From Verrucomicrobia bacterium UBA1629 (lineage in GTDB: Bacteria > Verrucomicrobiota > Kiritimatiellia > RFP12 > UBA1067): a stretch of 12,679 nucleotides of DNA. The position numbers and the translations under genes were made by a program. Numbering within the stretch: the stretch's first letter is position 1; each line of letters opens with the position of its first letter. Shown in pieces: positions 7,296-12,679 of the stretch. The notes under the pieces were generated by a model. It was not told the origin of the DNA, searched no databases, and saw only the letters and a list, made by a program, of their open reading frames with translations. The stretch is taken from positions 11,573 to 24,251 of the forward strand of contig DCMF01000025.1 of NCBI GenBank assembly GCA_002321305.1, read 5' to 3'.

Positions 7296-7308
7296 GGACA
7301 CCGTGTCC
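7296..7308. promoter_or_regulatory. Perfect 13-bp palindrome GGACACCGTGTCC
   Basis: Six-base arms around a single central base, just downstream of the TATAAT box. With a start site about 7 nt after the box it would lie at roughly +5 to +18. It could be a repressor operator, or fold as a hairpin at the 5' end of the mRNA and protect it. Confidence 0.55.
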
Positions 7309-7320
7309 CCGACTGCCGAC

Positions 7321-7347
7321 ATTATACACCCAACCTCGCAAATTCAA
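7321..7347 (-). promoter_or_regulatory. Candidate sigma70-type promoter for the head module
   Basis: A perfect TATAAT lies at 7326-7321 on the minus strand. The best -35 is TTGAAT at 7347-7342, with a short 15-bp spacer; ATTGAA gives 16. The -35 region lies inside a 15-bp palindrome. The leader to ATG 7260 would be about 50 nt. The box stands in an AT-rich island within GC-rich coding DNA and follows hairpins downstream of terL, so a new transcript starting here is plausible. Confidence 0.55.
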
Positions 7348-7352
7348 TTTGC
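7338..7352. promoter_or_regulatory. Perfect 15-bp palindrome GCAAATTCAATTTGC over the -35 region
   Basis: Seven-base arms around one central base, centred at 7345. Its centre is 43 bp, about four helical turns, from the centre of the GGACACCGTGTCC palindrome, and it covers the presumed -35. Such placement is typical of a binding site for a dimeric regulator. No regulator gene is visible in the window. Confidence 0.5.
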
Positions 7353-7413
7353 TCGTCTCCCGTCGCAACGACATAACCAACACAACCGAGATAGCCAACA
7401 TGACGAAAAGTCG

Positions 7414-7460
7414 AAAAAACCCTCTTGACAAGGTTTTCGCGGAGCCGGATGTTTCCGGCT
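7414..7460 (-). terminator. Hairpin pair after terL, possible weak intrinsic terminator
   Basis: AGCCGGA at 7443-7449 and TCCGGCT at 7454-7460 form a perfect 7-bp stem with a 4-nt loop, starting 2 nt after the terL stop. A second stem follows on the minus strand (AAAACCTT pairing with AGGGTTTT, loop of six) and runs into a TTTTTT stretch. The second stem has only two G-C pairs and most of the T-run is within it, so termination is probably partial. Confidence 0.45.
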
Positions 7461-7461
7461 T

Positions 7462-9000
7462 CTACCTCCGCTTCCACTCGGTGTTCGCCCGGTAGACATC
7501 CTGTTCGACATAATCGTCCACGCCCATCATCGGGCGCGAGGTCATCGAGACGAACAGCGGATGCAGACGATGGGCCATGCAGTCCAGGCCGTCGTCGTGG
7601 AAGCATCCGGGGAAGGTCTCGTATTCCTCCTCGATCATCTCCTGTACGGGAAAATACACGCGCCCGTCGGCGTAAGACTGCTTGCGGAGGAACTTCGGCA
7701 GCCACACGCGGTGCGCTTCAAACCCAGGTTGAAGGGCGCGTATTCTCGCTTCCTTCACCACCTTCTGCGGCAACGGCACGATGTTGAAGTGCCATCCCAG
7801 GCGGTTCTGCTCCCCGACGATATGCTCGATGTCGGCTTGCATGCCGACCTCTTCGTAGAAGGTGTTCGCAGGCCGCCAAGTCTCGTAGAGGTCGAACGCC
7901 GCCTGTGTCCTTTGCGCGAGGTTCATGCGGTCGTAGACGAAATCGAGGAGGTAGTCGTTGCCGTCCGCGCCGAGCCCCCACACCTGCATCGCCGTGCGGT
8001 CGCTCCTCTCGCGCCCGGTCTCCTTCCTCTTGCCGGACGATGGATCGACAAGGAGGTAGACGCTCATCGTCTCCCTCGGCGGCGGGCTGTCGTAGTAGCA
8101 GAGCCATTCCTTCCTGAACTCCTTCATCGCGTCACTCACGGGTTCGCAGTCGAGAAGCGCGGCGGACGAGTAGGAACCCAGGGTCGCCCGCTGCGCGTCA
8201 TACCAGGAGGGAGGGTACTGCTCGGGGAAGAGGTAGTCCCATCCGCCCGGCCCCGTCTTCCGCGCCGGATAGATGAGGTCTTCGAAGCGCGGGAAGAGCG
8301 GGTCTTTCCTCATCCCCGCCTTGATGCGCCCCACGATGTCGTCCGTGTGCCACCGGGTCGCGCAGACGATCACCACCCCCGCGCCGTTCAGGCGCGTCAT
8401 CACGACGTCCTTGAACGCCTCCCACATGTTGTCGCGCATCGTCGCCGACTCCGCGTCGGCGCGGTCCTTGCAGTAGTCGTCCACGACGATGAGGTTTCCG
8501 CCCTTGCCCGTGATCGACCCTTCGAGGCCCTGCGCGACCACGATGCCCTGCGACCCCTCGACCGACCACTCCTCTGCGGCGCGGTGGTCCTCCCTGATCC
8601 TGATCTCCGGGAAGAGCGCGCGGTACTGCTCCGAGCGCACGATCGACTGCGCCTTCTTCGAGAACCCCTTGCAGAGCGAGGTCGAGTACCCCGACAGGAT
8701 GACGCCGGGGTCGCGGTCGGCGCACCGCCCCAGGAAGTAGGCCGGGAGGAAGCGGCTCACGATCTCGCTCTTGCCGTGCCGGAAGGGGACGTTGATGTTG
8801 AGGTAGGTGGTCGCCCCGTGGTCGAGGTAGTCCCCGATGGCGCGGTCGATCCTCCCGCAGATGCCGCGCGTGTGCCGACCGACCCTGAACGGCATCTTCT
8901 CGGGGTTCATCTGCCAGCACCAGAAGATGAAGCCGAGGAGGTGCGTCTTCGCGTACCTCCTGAACTCCTCCGTCGCCAATGCCGTGAGCTCGTCACTCAT
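7462..9000 (-). CDS. terL: Terminase large subunit (ATPase and nuclease)
   Basis: A 512-residue DNA-packaging motor protein that docks on the portal, hydrolyses ATP to translocate DNA and cuts concatemers. The ATPase domain shows a Walker A-type VPFRHGKS (71-78), Walker B LIVVDD (170-175) followed by YCKDRADAES, and the coupling motif VCATRWHTDD (212-221). The nuclease domain shows LLVDPSSGK (D319), FYEEVGMQAD (E383/E384) and FHDDGLDCMAH (D469-D473), matching an RNase H-like terminase nuclease. Length is normal and all motifs are intact. ATG 9000 overlaps the terS stop by eight bases, so the two are probably translated together. The stop is TAG. Confidence 0.97.
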   Translation of the reverse strand: MSDELTALATEEFRRYAKTHLLGFIFWCWQMNPEKMPFRVGRHTRGICGRIDRAIGDYLDHGATTYLNINVPFRHGKSEIVSRFLPAYFLGRCADRDPGVILSGYSTSLCKGFSKKAQSIVRSEQYRALFPEIRIREDHRAAEEWSVEGSQGIVVAQGLEGSITGKGGNLIVVDDYCKDRADAESATMRDNMWEAFKDVVMTRLNGAGVVIVCATRWHTDDIVGRIKAGMRKDPLFPRFEDLIYPARKTGPGGWDYLFPEQYPPSWYDAQRATLGSYSSAALLDCEPVSDAMKEFRKEWLCYYDSPPPRETMSVYLLVDPSSGKRKETGRERSDRTAMQVWGLGADGNDYLLDFVYDRMNLAQRTQAAFDLYETWRPANTFYEEVGMQADIEHIVGEQNRLGWHFNIVPLPQKVVKEARIRALQPGFEAHRVWLPKFLRKQSYADGRVYFPVQEMIEEEYETFPGCFHDDGLDCMAHRLHPLFVSMTSRPMMGVDDYVEQDVYRANTEWKRR

Positions 9001-9484
9001 CGCCCGCCCCCCTCAACGCCGCGAGCTTCGCGCTGATCTCCCCGTCGCTCATCTCCATCAGGGTCGGCGGGCGGTAGTCCGCGCTGACCCCGCCGTTGCG
9101 CACGGTCACGTCCGTCGGCGCGTACCACCCGCCCATCTTGGCGAGAAGGTCGATGCACTTGGTGAACTCCACGACGGACAGCGCGTCCGCGTCCGTCCCC
9201 TCGCGGATGCCCTTGACAAGGCGGTCTACCATCTCGTCCTTGAGCCCGGCGTACCTGTCCTCGATCCTCGCGCCCGTATCCTCCCTGATCCTGGCGACCC
9301 TGGCGGCGATGTCCGGCCGCGCCACAAGCCGCTTCGCCTGGGTCTTGACCGTGTTCTCGCTCTTGCCCCTGTACTTCTTCGGGAACGCCGCCACAAGGCA
9401 GTCCTTGATCGCAGTGTCCCCCTTCGCGACGAGGGTACAGAAGTGTACTTCCGCCTCCGTCAGCTCCCTGCTCCTGTGCGTCAT
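8993..9484 (-). CDS. terS: Terminase small subunit
   Basis: A 163-residue protein overlapping the previous gene by ATGA and terL by eight bases. Residues 8-68 (ELTEAEVHFCTLVAKGDTAI, then CLVAAFPKKYRG and TVKTQAKRLVARPDIAARV) follow the Terminase_2-type pattern: a helix-turn-helix beginning LT..E..F......G, a residue pattern like A....Y, and a 'rL...P.i..ri' helix. This domain binds the packaging site and recruits TerL. The middle is helical (LKDEMVDRLVKGIREG; FTKCIDLLAKMGGWYAPTD), consistent with oligomerisation. Position immediately before terL supports the call strongly. Confidence 0.9.
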   Translation of the reverse strand: MTHRSRELTEAEVHFCTLVAKGDTAIKDCLVAAFPKKYRGKSENTVKTQAKRLVARPDIAARVARIREDTGARIEDRYAGLKDEMVDRLVKGIREGTDADALSVVEFTKCIDLLAKMGGWYAPTDVTVRNGGVSADYRPPTLMEMSDGEISAKLAALRGAGDE

Positions 9485-9858
9485 GCCTTGCCTCCCGTGG
9501 AATGCACGTACCTGATCCTGCCGTCCGGATGGCTCGTCAGGTGGAACGCCCCGCAGAAGGGGCATTCGTACACGAACATGCGCCTGCCCGTCTCCATCGC
9601 TGCAGACATCGCGCACCGCTTGGCGACATGGAGCGGCATCGACTTCTTCCTGACGCACGATCCCAGCACGAACCGCGCCGCCTCGACCCCGCAGTCCGCG
9701 AGTTCCTTGTACCTCGCGTATTCCTCTCGCTTCCGGCTTCTCTCCCTCGCGATCCGGGCGAGTTCCATGCGCTTGAACCGCTTGCCGTGGTTGATGTCCT
9801 CCATCATCCACCGCTCGGCTTTCCTCGGCCTGTGCCTCGGTATCTTCCACTTGCTCAT
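9481..9858 (-). CDS. Small basic protein with C-terminal zinc-finger-like motif
   Basis: A 125-residue protein. It begins at ATG 9858, overlapping the nuclease stop (ATGA), with GGAGGGA upstream. The N-terminal half is strongly basic and helical (WKIPRHRPRKAERWM, then RMELARIARERSRKREEYARY). The C-terminus has VYECPFCGAFHLTSHP (about 96-111). C99, C102, H106 and H110 could coordinate zinc; 'CP.CG..HLTS' is a recurring motif of small phage proteins. A nucleic-acid-binding role is likely from charge and motif. It lies between the nuclease and terS, so a link to packaging or DNA processing is possible but unproven. Confidence 0.75.
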   Translation of the reverse strand: MSKWKIPRHRPRKAERWMMEDINHGKRFKRMELARIARERSRKREEYARYKELADCGVEAARFVLGSCVRKKSMPLHVAKRCAMSAAMETGRRMFVYECPFCGAFHLTSHPDGRIRYVHSTGGKA

Positions 9859-10361
9859 TTCAATCCCTCCTCCAGAAGTTTCAGGAAGTCCGCGTTGTCC
9901 CGGCAGACGGCCTTCACGGCCTTGGCTTCCATCTCGGACGGGTCGTAGAGCTCGCACAGCCACTCGCCGCGACGGAGGAGCTTCGCCCACACCCAGACGA
10001 ACTCCGGGTGCCTGTCGGCGGCGACCTCCCACGCGAGGCGGCTCCTGCGCTCGATCAGCCCCGCGTCCTTCGCGGAGCGGTAGGCTCCCTTGACCTCGAC
10101 CATCACGGTGCGCGGCGACCCGTCCGCCGCGCGGAACTCCCAGCGGAAGTCCGGCGTGTACCTCGACCCGAGCCGCGTGATGGCGAACGAATCCTTGCGG
10201 TCTCCGCCGACAAAGCGGCCGGCCCCGGCGAGGGCCTGCCGGTTGAACGCCTGCTCGGTGAGGTTCGGGCCGGACGCGGAAGGGGGCTTGGGGAGTTCCC
10301 GACACGTCGCCTTGGCAACGCGCCTGCGAAGCCGGTTGTACGCGCTCGTCGTCATTCTCAT
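9855..10361 (-). CDS. PD-(D/E)XK-fold nuclease (DUF1064-like, possible branch-resolving endonuclease)
   Basis: A 168-residue protein. A helix with LTEQAF (E36), then SRYTPDFRWEF (P70-D71), then TVMVEVKGAYRS (E89, K91) gives the order E...PD...ExK of PD-(D/E)XK nucleases. After it comes a helix with AWEVAADRHPEFVWVWA, as in small phage nucleases of the DUF1064 and Holliday-junction-resolvase-like groups. All putative catalytic residues are present. ATG 10361 overlaps the preceding frame's TGA (ATGA); ATG 10355 is an alternative. The same frame is open upstream to about 10601 with GTG codons near 10478, so a longer product cannot be excluded. Neighbouring terminase genes suggest trimming of branched DNA before packaging, as T7 gp3 and T4 gp49 do in other phages (an analogy, not homology). 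Confidence 0.72.
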   Translation of the reverse strand: MRMTTSAYNRLRRRVAKATCRELPKPPSASGPNLTEQAFNRQALAGAGRFVGGDRKDSFAITRLGSRYTPDFRWEFRAADGSPRTVMVEVKGAYRSAKDAGLIERRSRLAWEVAADRHPEFVWVWAKLLRRGEWLCELYDPSEMEAKAVKAVCRDNADFLKLLEEGLK

Positions 10362-10552
10362 CTGTTGTCTTGCCTTTCTTCGGTTGTCCTTTCCTGCAGA
10401 TCCGTCCGCCTTCCGCGCCCTGTCCCTGTTGCCGCCCGTCTTGCGAGTTCGATCCTCCACCGGGCCGGCGAACACCACGCGGGCTTCGTCCGCGCCCTCA
10501 TCAGTTGCGGGAGCGAGAACTCTGATGCGGCTTGCGCGGCTGACGGAGCCAT
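10358..10552 (-). CDS. Hypothetical 64-aa basic protein
   Basis: ATG 10552 overlaps the preceding TAA (TAATG), with AAAGGGG about 8-10 bases upstream. Its TGA overlaps the nuclease ATG. These junctions and the ribosome binding site favour translation. The product begins MAPSAAQAASEF and is rich in Arg and Ala, with no family resemblance I can name. The frame used by the nuclease is also open through this stretch, so this reading frame may be spurious. Confidence 0.4.
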   Translation of the reverse strand: MAPSAAQAASEFSLPQLMRARTKPAWCSPARWRIELARRAATGTGRGRRTDLQERTTEERQDNR

Positions 10553-10605
10553 TAGCCGCACGCCCCTTTCCTGAGGCGCGAGGGGACGAAGATGGAGATC
10601 TTCAT
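10552..10605 (-). CDS. Possible 17-aa leader-type peptide MKISIFVPSRLRKGACG
   Basis: ATG 10605 overlaps the preceding stop (ATGA) and has GGGGAGG seven bases upstream. The frame ends at TAA, which overlaps the next ATG. It could serve only to carry ribosomes to the next start, or be a chance frame. Confidence 0.3.
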   Translation of the reverse strand: MKISIFVPSRLRKGACG

Positions 10606-10766
10606 TCGCCGTCCTCCCCGTCATCTCCCTCGTCGCGTTCGGCGTCCCACGGGAGCGGGCCGTCCTGCTTCGGGCACTTCTCCTGCCAGCCGCCGAAGCG
10701 CGGGCAGAACGTCTCGCCCGTGTCGGGGTCGCGCCCGCACAGGGCGCATGACAGCGTGTCGCTCAT
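10602..10766 (-). CDS. Small cysteine-rich, probably zinc-binding protein (54 aa)
   Basis: ATG 10766 follows the previous TGA by one base and has AAAGGAGAG ten bases upstream. This start is preferred to an earlier in-frame ATG at 10820 that would overlap the preceding gene. MSDTLSCALCGRDPDTGETF is followed by C21 and C31, so C7, C10, C21 and C31 form a zinc-ribbon-like set. The tail is very acidic (ERDEGDDGEDGE). Acidic tails on small zinc proteins suggest binding to a basic partner, but no function is known. Confidence 0.65.
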   Translation of the reverse strand: MSDTLSCALCGRDPDTGETFCPRFGGWQEKCPKQDGPLPWDAERDEGDDGEDGE

Positions 10767-10767
10767 C

Positions 10768-10953
10768 TCACCACTCTCCTTTCGGGAACTTGCTTGCCGC
10801 CATGGCTCTGTCGTGATCACACGCGCTCATGTAGAGATTGTGCATGTACTGGAGTTCCGCTTTGCGACGGTAGTAGTCCCTCTCGACCCTTCGGAACTCC
10901 CTCAACTTTTGGCCTTTTGCCGCGCAAAGGCATTCGCACCGACGTGTCATCAT
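10768..10953 (-). CDS. Small basic helical protein with CxCxC motif (61 aa)
   Basis: Two consecutive ATGs (10953 and 10950) follow AAGGA directly; the second has the better spacing. The first overlaps the preceding stop. The N-terminus has CECLC (C6, C8, C10), followed by a long charged helix (KLREFRRVERDYYRRKAELQ) and a short Met-rich end. The pattern suggests a metal site fused to an amphipathic helix, possibly nucleic-acid binding. I do not recognise a family. Confidence 0.6.
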   Translation of the reverse strand: MMTRRCECLCAAKGQKLREFRRVERDYYRRKAELQYMHNLYMSACDHDRAMAASKFPKGEW

Positions 10954-11114
10954 TCCTTCGCCTCACTTTCCTTCTTCGGCCTGCCGATGTAGGGGTGGCA
11001 CACGCAGTCAGCCGAGCGCTGGAACGGCCACTCGTCGCACCACCCGACGCGCGGATTCTCCGGATCGGGGACGAACCGCGCGCAGTTGCCGCAGCATTTC
11101 GTTTTTTTGTCCAT
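10950..11114 (-). CDS. Small cysteine-rich zinc-ribbon-like protein (54 aa)
   Basis: ATG 11114 overlaps the preceding TGA by one base (TGATG). The product starts MDKKTKCCGNCARFVPD. Cysteines 7, 8, 11, 26, 37 and 39 plus H40 give C-x2-C, then WC, then CVCH, resembling small phage proteins of the form C..C..F.......G.C......C. Two-metal or zinc-ribbon folding is plausible. It ends in a Lys/Glu-rich tail that overlaps the next ATG. Function unknown. Confidence 0.65.
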   Translation of the reverse strand: MDKKTKCCGNCARFVPDPENPRVGWCDEWPFQRSADCVCHPYIGRPKKESEAKE

Positions 11115-11524
11115 CACTTCGCCTCGCTTTCCGCCGTCTTCGGCCTGCCGAGTTCCTGCCGCCCCTCCAGCACGTCGATGATGCGGAGCATGACGGCTAT
11201 CACGTCATAGCACTCCTCGACCGCCGCCGCATTGTCGCTGCGCGCAAGGGCCTCCACAAGCTCCAACACCTCGACTTCAACAAGCATTATCGCGGGGACG
11301 ATCCCGACGGCGGCGTACTGCGCGAGCCCTTCGCGCCACTTCTCAAGTTTTGCGCGCGCCGCCTCGGCGGCTCTCTCGCAAGGGCCTCCGAATGAGCCGA
11401 ACTCGCACAGCCTGTCCGCGAAGTAGGGGTGCTTGTCCTTTGCGTGGCAGTAGTGCCGCGCGATGCTGATGACGGTCGCCGCGTCCAGCGACGGCTCTTG
11501 CGTTTCGTTATTTTCGTTTCTCAT
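11114..11524 (-). CDS. MazG-like all-alpha nucleotide pyrophosphohydrolase candidate
   Basis: A 136-residue protein. ATG 11524 is preceded by GGAAGGAAAACGAAAG. Near the C-terminus E88-L-V-E91 is followed by 12 residues and then E104-C-Y-D107. This is the EXXE(12-28)EXXD metal-binding pattern of the MazG/dUTPase-like all-alpha NTP-PPase superfamily, placed on two helices (VEVLELVEAL and VEECYDVIAVMLRI) as expected. Phage members hydrolyse NTPs or dNTPs to monophosphates, adjusting pools or lowering (p)ppGpp-type alarm responses. A DUF550-like relative is possible. The N-terminal part (HYCHAKDKHPYFADRL) is not recognised. The fit is by motif only, so activity is a prediction. Confidence 0.55.
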   Translation of the reverse strand: MRNENNETQEPSLDAATVISIARHYCHAKDKHPYFADRLCEFGSFGGPCERAAEAARAKLEKWREGLAQYAAVGIVPAIMLVEVEVLELVEALARSDNAAAVEECYDVIAVMLRIIDVLEGRQELGRPKTAESEAK

Positions 11525-11763
11525 GTCTTTCGTTTTCCTTCCGTTTTCGGTTCAAATTCGCGCGGGTCTCTCCCCGCCGTCACGGCCTTGTGGTGGTCAC
11601 GCCGTCTCGACCACTTAGCGTCTGCTTCACACATTCATTATGAGTGCATGATTCGATGCGTCTCTTTCTCATGAGCGAAAACAGCGTTCCACGGCACAAG
11701 CGCGCAGAAACATCAAAAGAGTCACAGGCACGAGCCTCACTTCCTTTGCGTACTGTCTCTTTT
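11525..11763 (-). other. Lower-GC gap with three tiny coupled frames
   Basis: No well-supported gene is seen in these 239 bases. GC is about 50% (31 of 60 in one stretch, 30 of 60 in another) against clearly higher values on both sides. Three short frames run end to end: 32 codons from ATG 11767 (MKKRQYAKEVRL...), 30 from ATG 11672 and 20 from GTG 11583. Each start overlaps the preceding TGA, and the last TGA overlaps the ATG of the MazG-like gene. None but the last has a convincing ribosome binding site. CATAAT on the minus strand near 11640 is a weak -10 without a -35. The stretch may be regulatory or the remains of a gene. Confidence 0.4.
11593..11614. repeat. Inverted repeat GTGGTC / GACCAC
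   Basis: Perfect 6-bp arms at 11593-11598 and 11609-11614 with a 10-bp spacer, in the gap upstream of the MazG-like gene. The spacing of arm centres (16 bp) is possible for a dimer operator; a hairpin is also possible. No T-run follows, so it is not a terminator. Confidence 0.4.
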
Positions 11764-12030
11764 TCATGCGGGCGAAACAATTACCCGTTCCGCGCACCTT
11801 GCGCGAAATCCTCTTCTCGTCCGCGAGACGCGCTTTGCGCGCATCCACGCGGACATCCACGAGCGCGTGACGAACCGCTCGTGCAGGACGAACTCGGCCT
11901 CGTCGCGGTATCTCTCGCCGCAGACGTGGAGCATACGCCACTGTCCGCGTTCTCCGATGACGTTCACCTTCAGGACGGCGGGCCGTCCGTCGGCGTCCGA
12001 CGTGCCGACGTAGTGCGTCAGCCGCTTCAC
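11764..12030 (-). CDS. Hypothetical 88-aa protein, GTG start
   Basis: GTG 12030 overlaps the preceding TGA (GTGA) and has GGGGAAGGAAG upstream; the frame upstream of it is out of phase with a better-supported gene. The product has a beta-rich first half (RLTHYVGTSDADGRPAVLKV, then GERGQWRMLHVCGERY), a helix around FVLHERFV, and a basic tail with MRAKRVSRTRRGFRARC. No family is recognised. Its stop lies at the edge of the lower-GC gap. Confidence 0.6.
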   Translation of the reverse strand: MKRLTHYVGTSDADGRPAVLKVNVIGERGQWRMLHVCGERYRDEAEFVLHERFVTRSWMSAWMRAKRVSRTRRGFRARCAERVIVSPA

Positions 12031-12170
12031 GGCGCGGGCTTCCTTCCCCACTTCGCGAGCGCGGCGAGCGCGATCCGCTTCGCCATGCGCGCGTCCTTGC
12101 CGAACGGCCTCTCGCAGCACTGCGCGACCATGCGGAGCGCGGTGAGGTAGTCCTCCAGTTCCTTGTTCAT
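12027..12170 (-). CDS. Hypothetical 47-aa helical protein
   Basis: ATG 12170 overlaps the preceding TGA (ATGA), with a GGGGGG/GAGG purine stretch upstream. MNKELEDYLTALRMVAQCCE is followed by a basic helix and ends with LAKWGRKPAP. Its TGA overlaps the next GTG. It is short but framed by coupled genes on both sides. No function recognised. Confidence 0.6.
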   Translation of the reverse strand: MNKELEDYLTALRMVAQCCERPFGKDARMAKRIALAALAKWGRKPAP

Positions 12171-12436
12171 TTCGCCTCGCCCCCCTCGTTGTAGATGCGC
12201 TGTGCATCGTCGAAGTTCTCGCCCCCCTGTTGCGCAATGGCCGTCAACTGCTCCGGCGTAAACAGGGGCAGTCGGTTGTACGCCGCCTCGATGCGGTCGG
12301 CGAGGTCTTTGACCGTGCCCTTCGTGTACACCCAATCCGTGTCGCGATAAAACGTCCCGTCCGAAAACCTGTCTGGGCAGTCCGCCCTCATCTCGGCAAC
12401 GATGTCCGAGACCGTCTCATGCTTCTCTTCGCTCAT
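12167..12436 (-). CDS. Hypothetical 89-aa protein with DIVAEMR...ADRIEAAY motif
   Basis: ATG 12436 overlaps the preceding TGA and has AAGGAGGCGAGGA immediately before it, which fixes the start over longer GTG-initiated frames. The N-terminus ETVSDIVAEMRADC and, further on, KDLADRIEAAYNRL resemble short proteins repeatedly seen in gut phage and mobile-element gene sets, from memory and without a search. The C-terminus (LTAIAQQGGENFDDAQRIY) is helical. Function unknown. Confidence 0.65.
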   Translation of the reverse strand: MSEEKHETVSDIVAEMRADCPDRFSDGTFYRDTDWVYTKGTVKDLADRIEAAYNRLPLFTPEQLTAIAQQGGENFDDAQRIYNEGGEAK

Positions 12437-12679
12437 TCCTCGCCTCCTTCCTTCGCCGCGTCGATTGCCTCCTGCGCGCGGACGATTGCCTCGTAGCACC
12501 GCCCGCTCAACTCGCTGTCCTTGTACGCCTTGGCGATCAGCTCTTCGCCAGTCCCGTGGAAGCAGCCGACACGCCACATCCGATTCGACCGCGTGTAAGT
12601 GAACCACCGAAACGACGACCACGTGTTCTTGAAGACGGCGTAGTCTTCGGACGACGCGACCTCCGCCGAGCCGCAGACT
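12433..12679 (-). CDS. Hypothetical protein, C-terminal 81 residues (5' end beyond window)
   Basis: The frame enters from the right edge and ends at TGA 12433-12435, overlapping the next ATG. Visible features are an aromatic stretch (FKNTWSSFRWFTYTRSNRMW), then VGCFHGTGEELIAKAYKDS, SGRCYEAIV and a Glu-rich helix (AIDAAKEGGEE). The pattern looks like a genuine globular phage protein but I cannot name the family. Coupling to the next gene supports the reading frame. Confidence 0.7.
   Translation of the reverse strand, partial: VCGSAEVASSEDYAVFKNTWSSFRWFTYTRSNRMWRVGCFHGTGEELIAKAYKDSELSGRCYEAIVRAQEAIDAAKEGGEE

Noticed and set aside
7261..7431. Upstream extension of the 89-aa gene giving a hydrophobic N-terminal segment (FFRLFVMLAISVVLVM)
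   Set aside because: The extension would start inside the hairpin/promoter region without a ribosome binding site, whereas ATG 7260 has AGGAGG at proper distance.
7561..9036. Plus-strand open frame of 491 codons
   Set aside because: Antisense of terL, with low-complexity Arg/Val/Glu composition.
11540..11620. Possible tRNA suggested by GGTTCAAATT on the plus strand
   Set aside because: The bases on either side of TTCAAAT do not pair into a T-stem and no acceptor or anticodon stem can be drawn.

Overview
The window is part of the genome of a tailed phage (or prophage) with a short-tail, podovirus-type head module. Every supported gene lies on the minus strand, so transcription runs from the right edge to the left edge, and the long open frames on the plus strand are antisense shadows of GC-rich coding DNA. 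The decisive genes are a large terminase subunit, a portal protein of the bacteriophage head-to-tail connector type, a scaffold, an HK97-fold-type major capsid protein and a cement protein like that of Bordetella phage BPP-1 (portal, Bbp19-like, scaffold, capsid, Bbp16-like). The host cannot be named from the sequence. The genome is GC-rich, uses clear Shine-Dalgarno sites (for example AAGGAGG before the gene starting at 5171), and uses TAA, TAG and TGA as ordinary stops. That fits a GC-rich Gram-negative or PVC-group gut bacterium better than a Bacteroidota host, but this is an inference. The BspA-type leucine-rich repeats in the fibre also point to a host-associated community.

Layout from right to left. 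(1) 12679 to 9481: a run of small, tightly packed genes, many joined by ATGA, GTGA or TGATG stop/start overlaps. Most have no recognisable function. Exceptions are a MazG-like all-alpha nucleotide pyrophosphohydrolase candidate (11114-11524), a PD-(D/E)XK nuclease (9855-10361) and several small cysteine-rich, probably zinc-binding proteins. One lower-GC gap (11525-11763) interrupts the run. (2) 9484 to 7462: small and large terminase subunits. (3) 7461 to 7261: a control region with hairpins after terL, a perfect TATAAT box and two perfect palindromes. (4) 7260 to 2172: the head module, consisting of a small coiled-coil protein, portal, Bbp19-like protein, scaffold, major capsid protein, cement protein and a small HeH/LEM-like protein. 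A strong stem-loop separates capsid and cement genes. (5) 2150 to the left edge: an incomplete fibre gene of at least 716 codons, with collagen-like triplets, a triplicated hexapeptide and about ten BspA-like leucine-rich repeats.

How the genes fit together. TerS and TerL recognise and pump DNA through the portal into a procapsid built from capsid protein on the scaffold and then locked by the cement protein. The nuclease beside the terminase genes could trim or resolve branched replicating DNA before packaging. The fibre probably binds the host surface, or is a head fibre given its position next to the cement gene. The promoter after terL could drive the head and fibre genes separately from the upstream genes. 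The tail-tube, lysis, replication and integration genes are not in the window.
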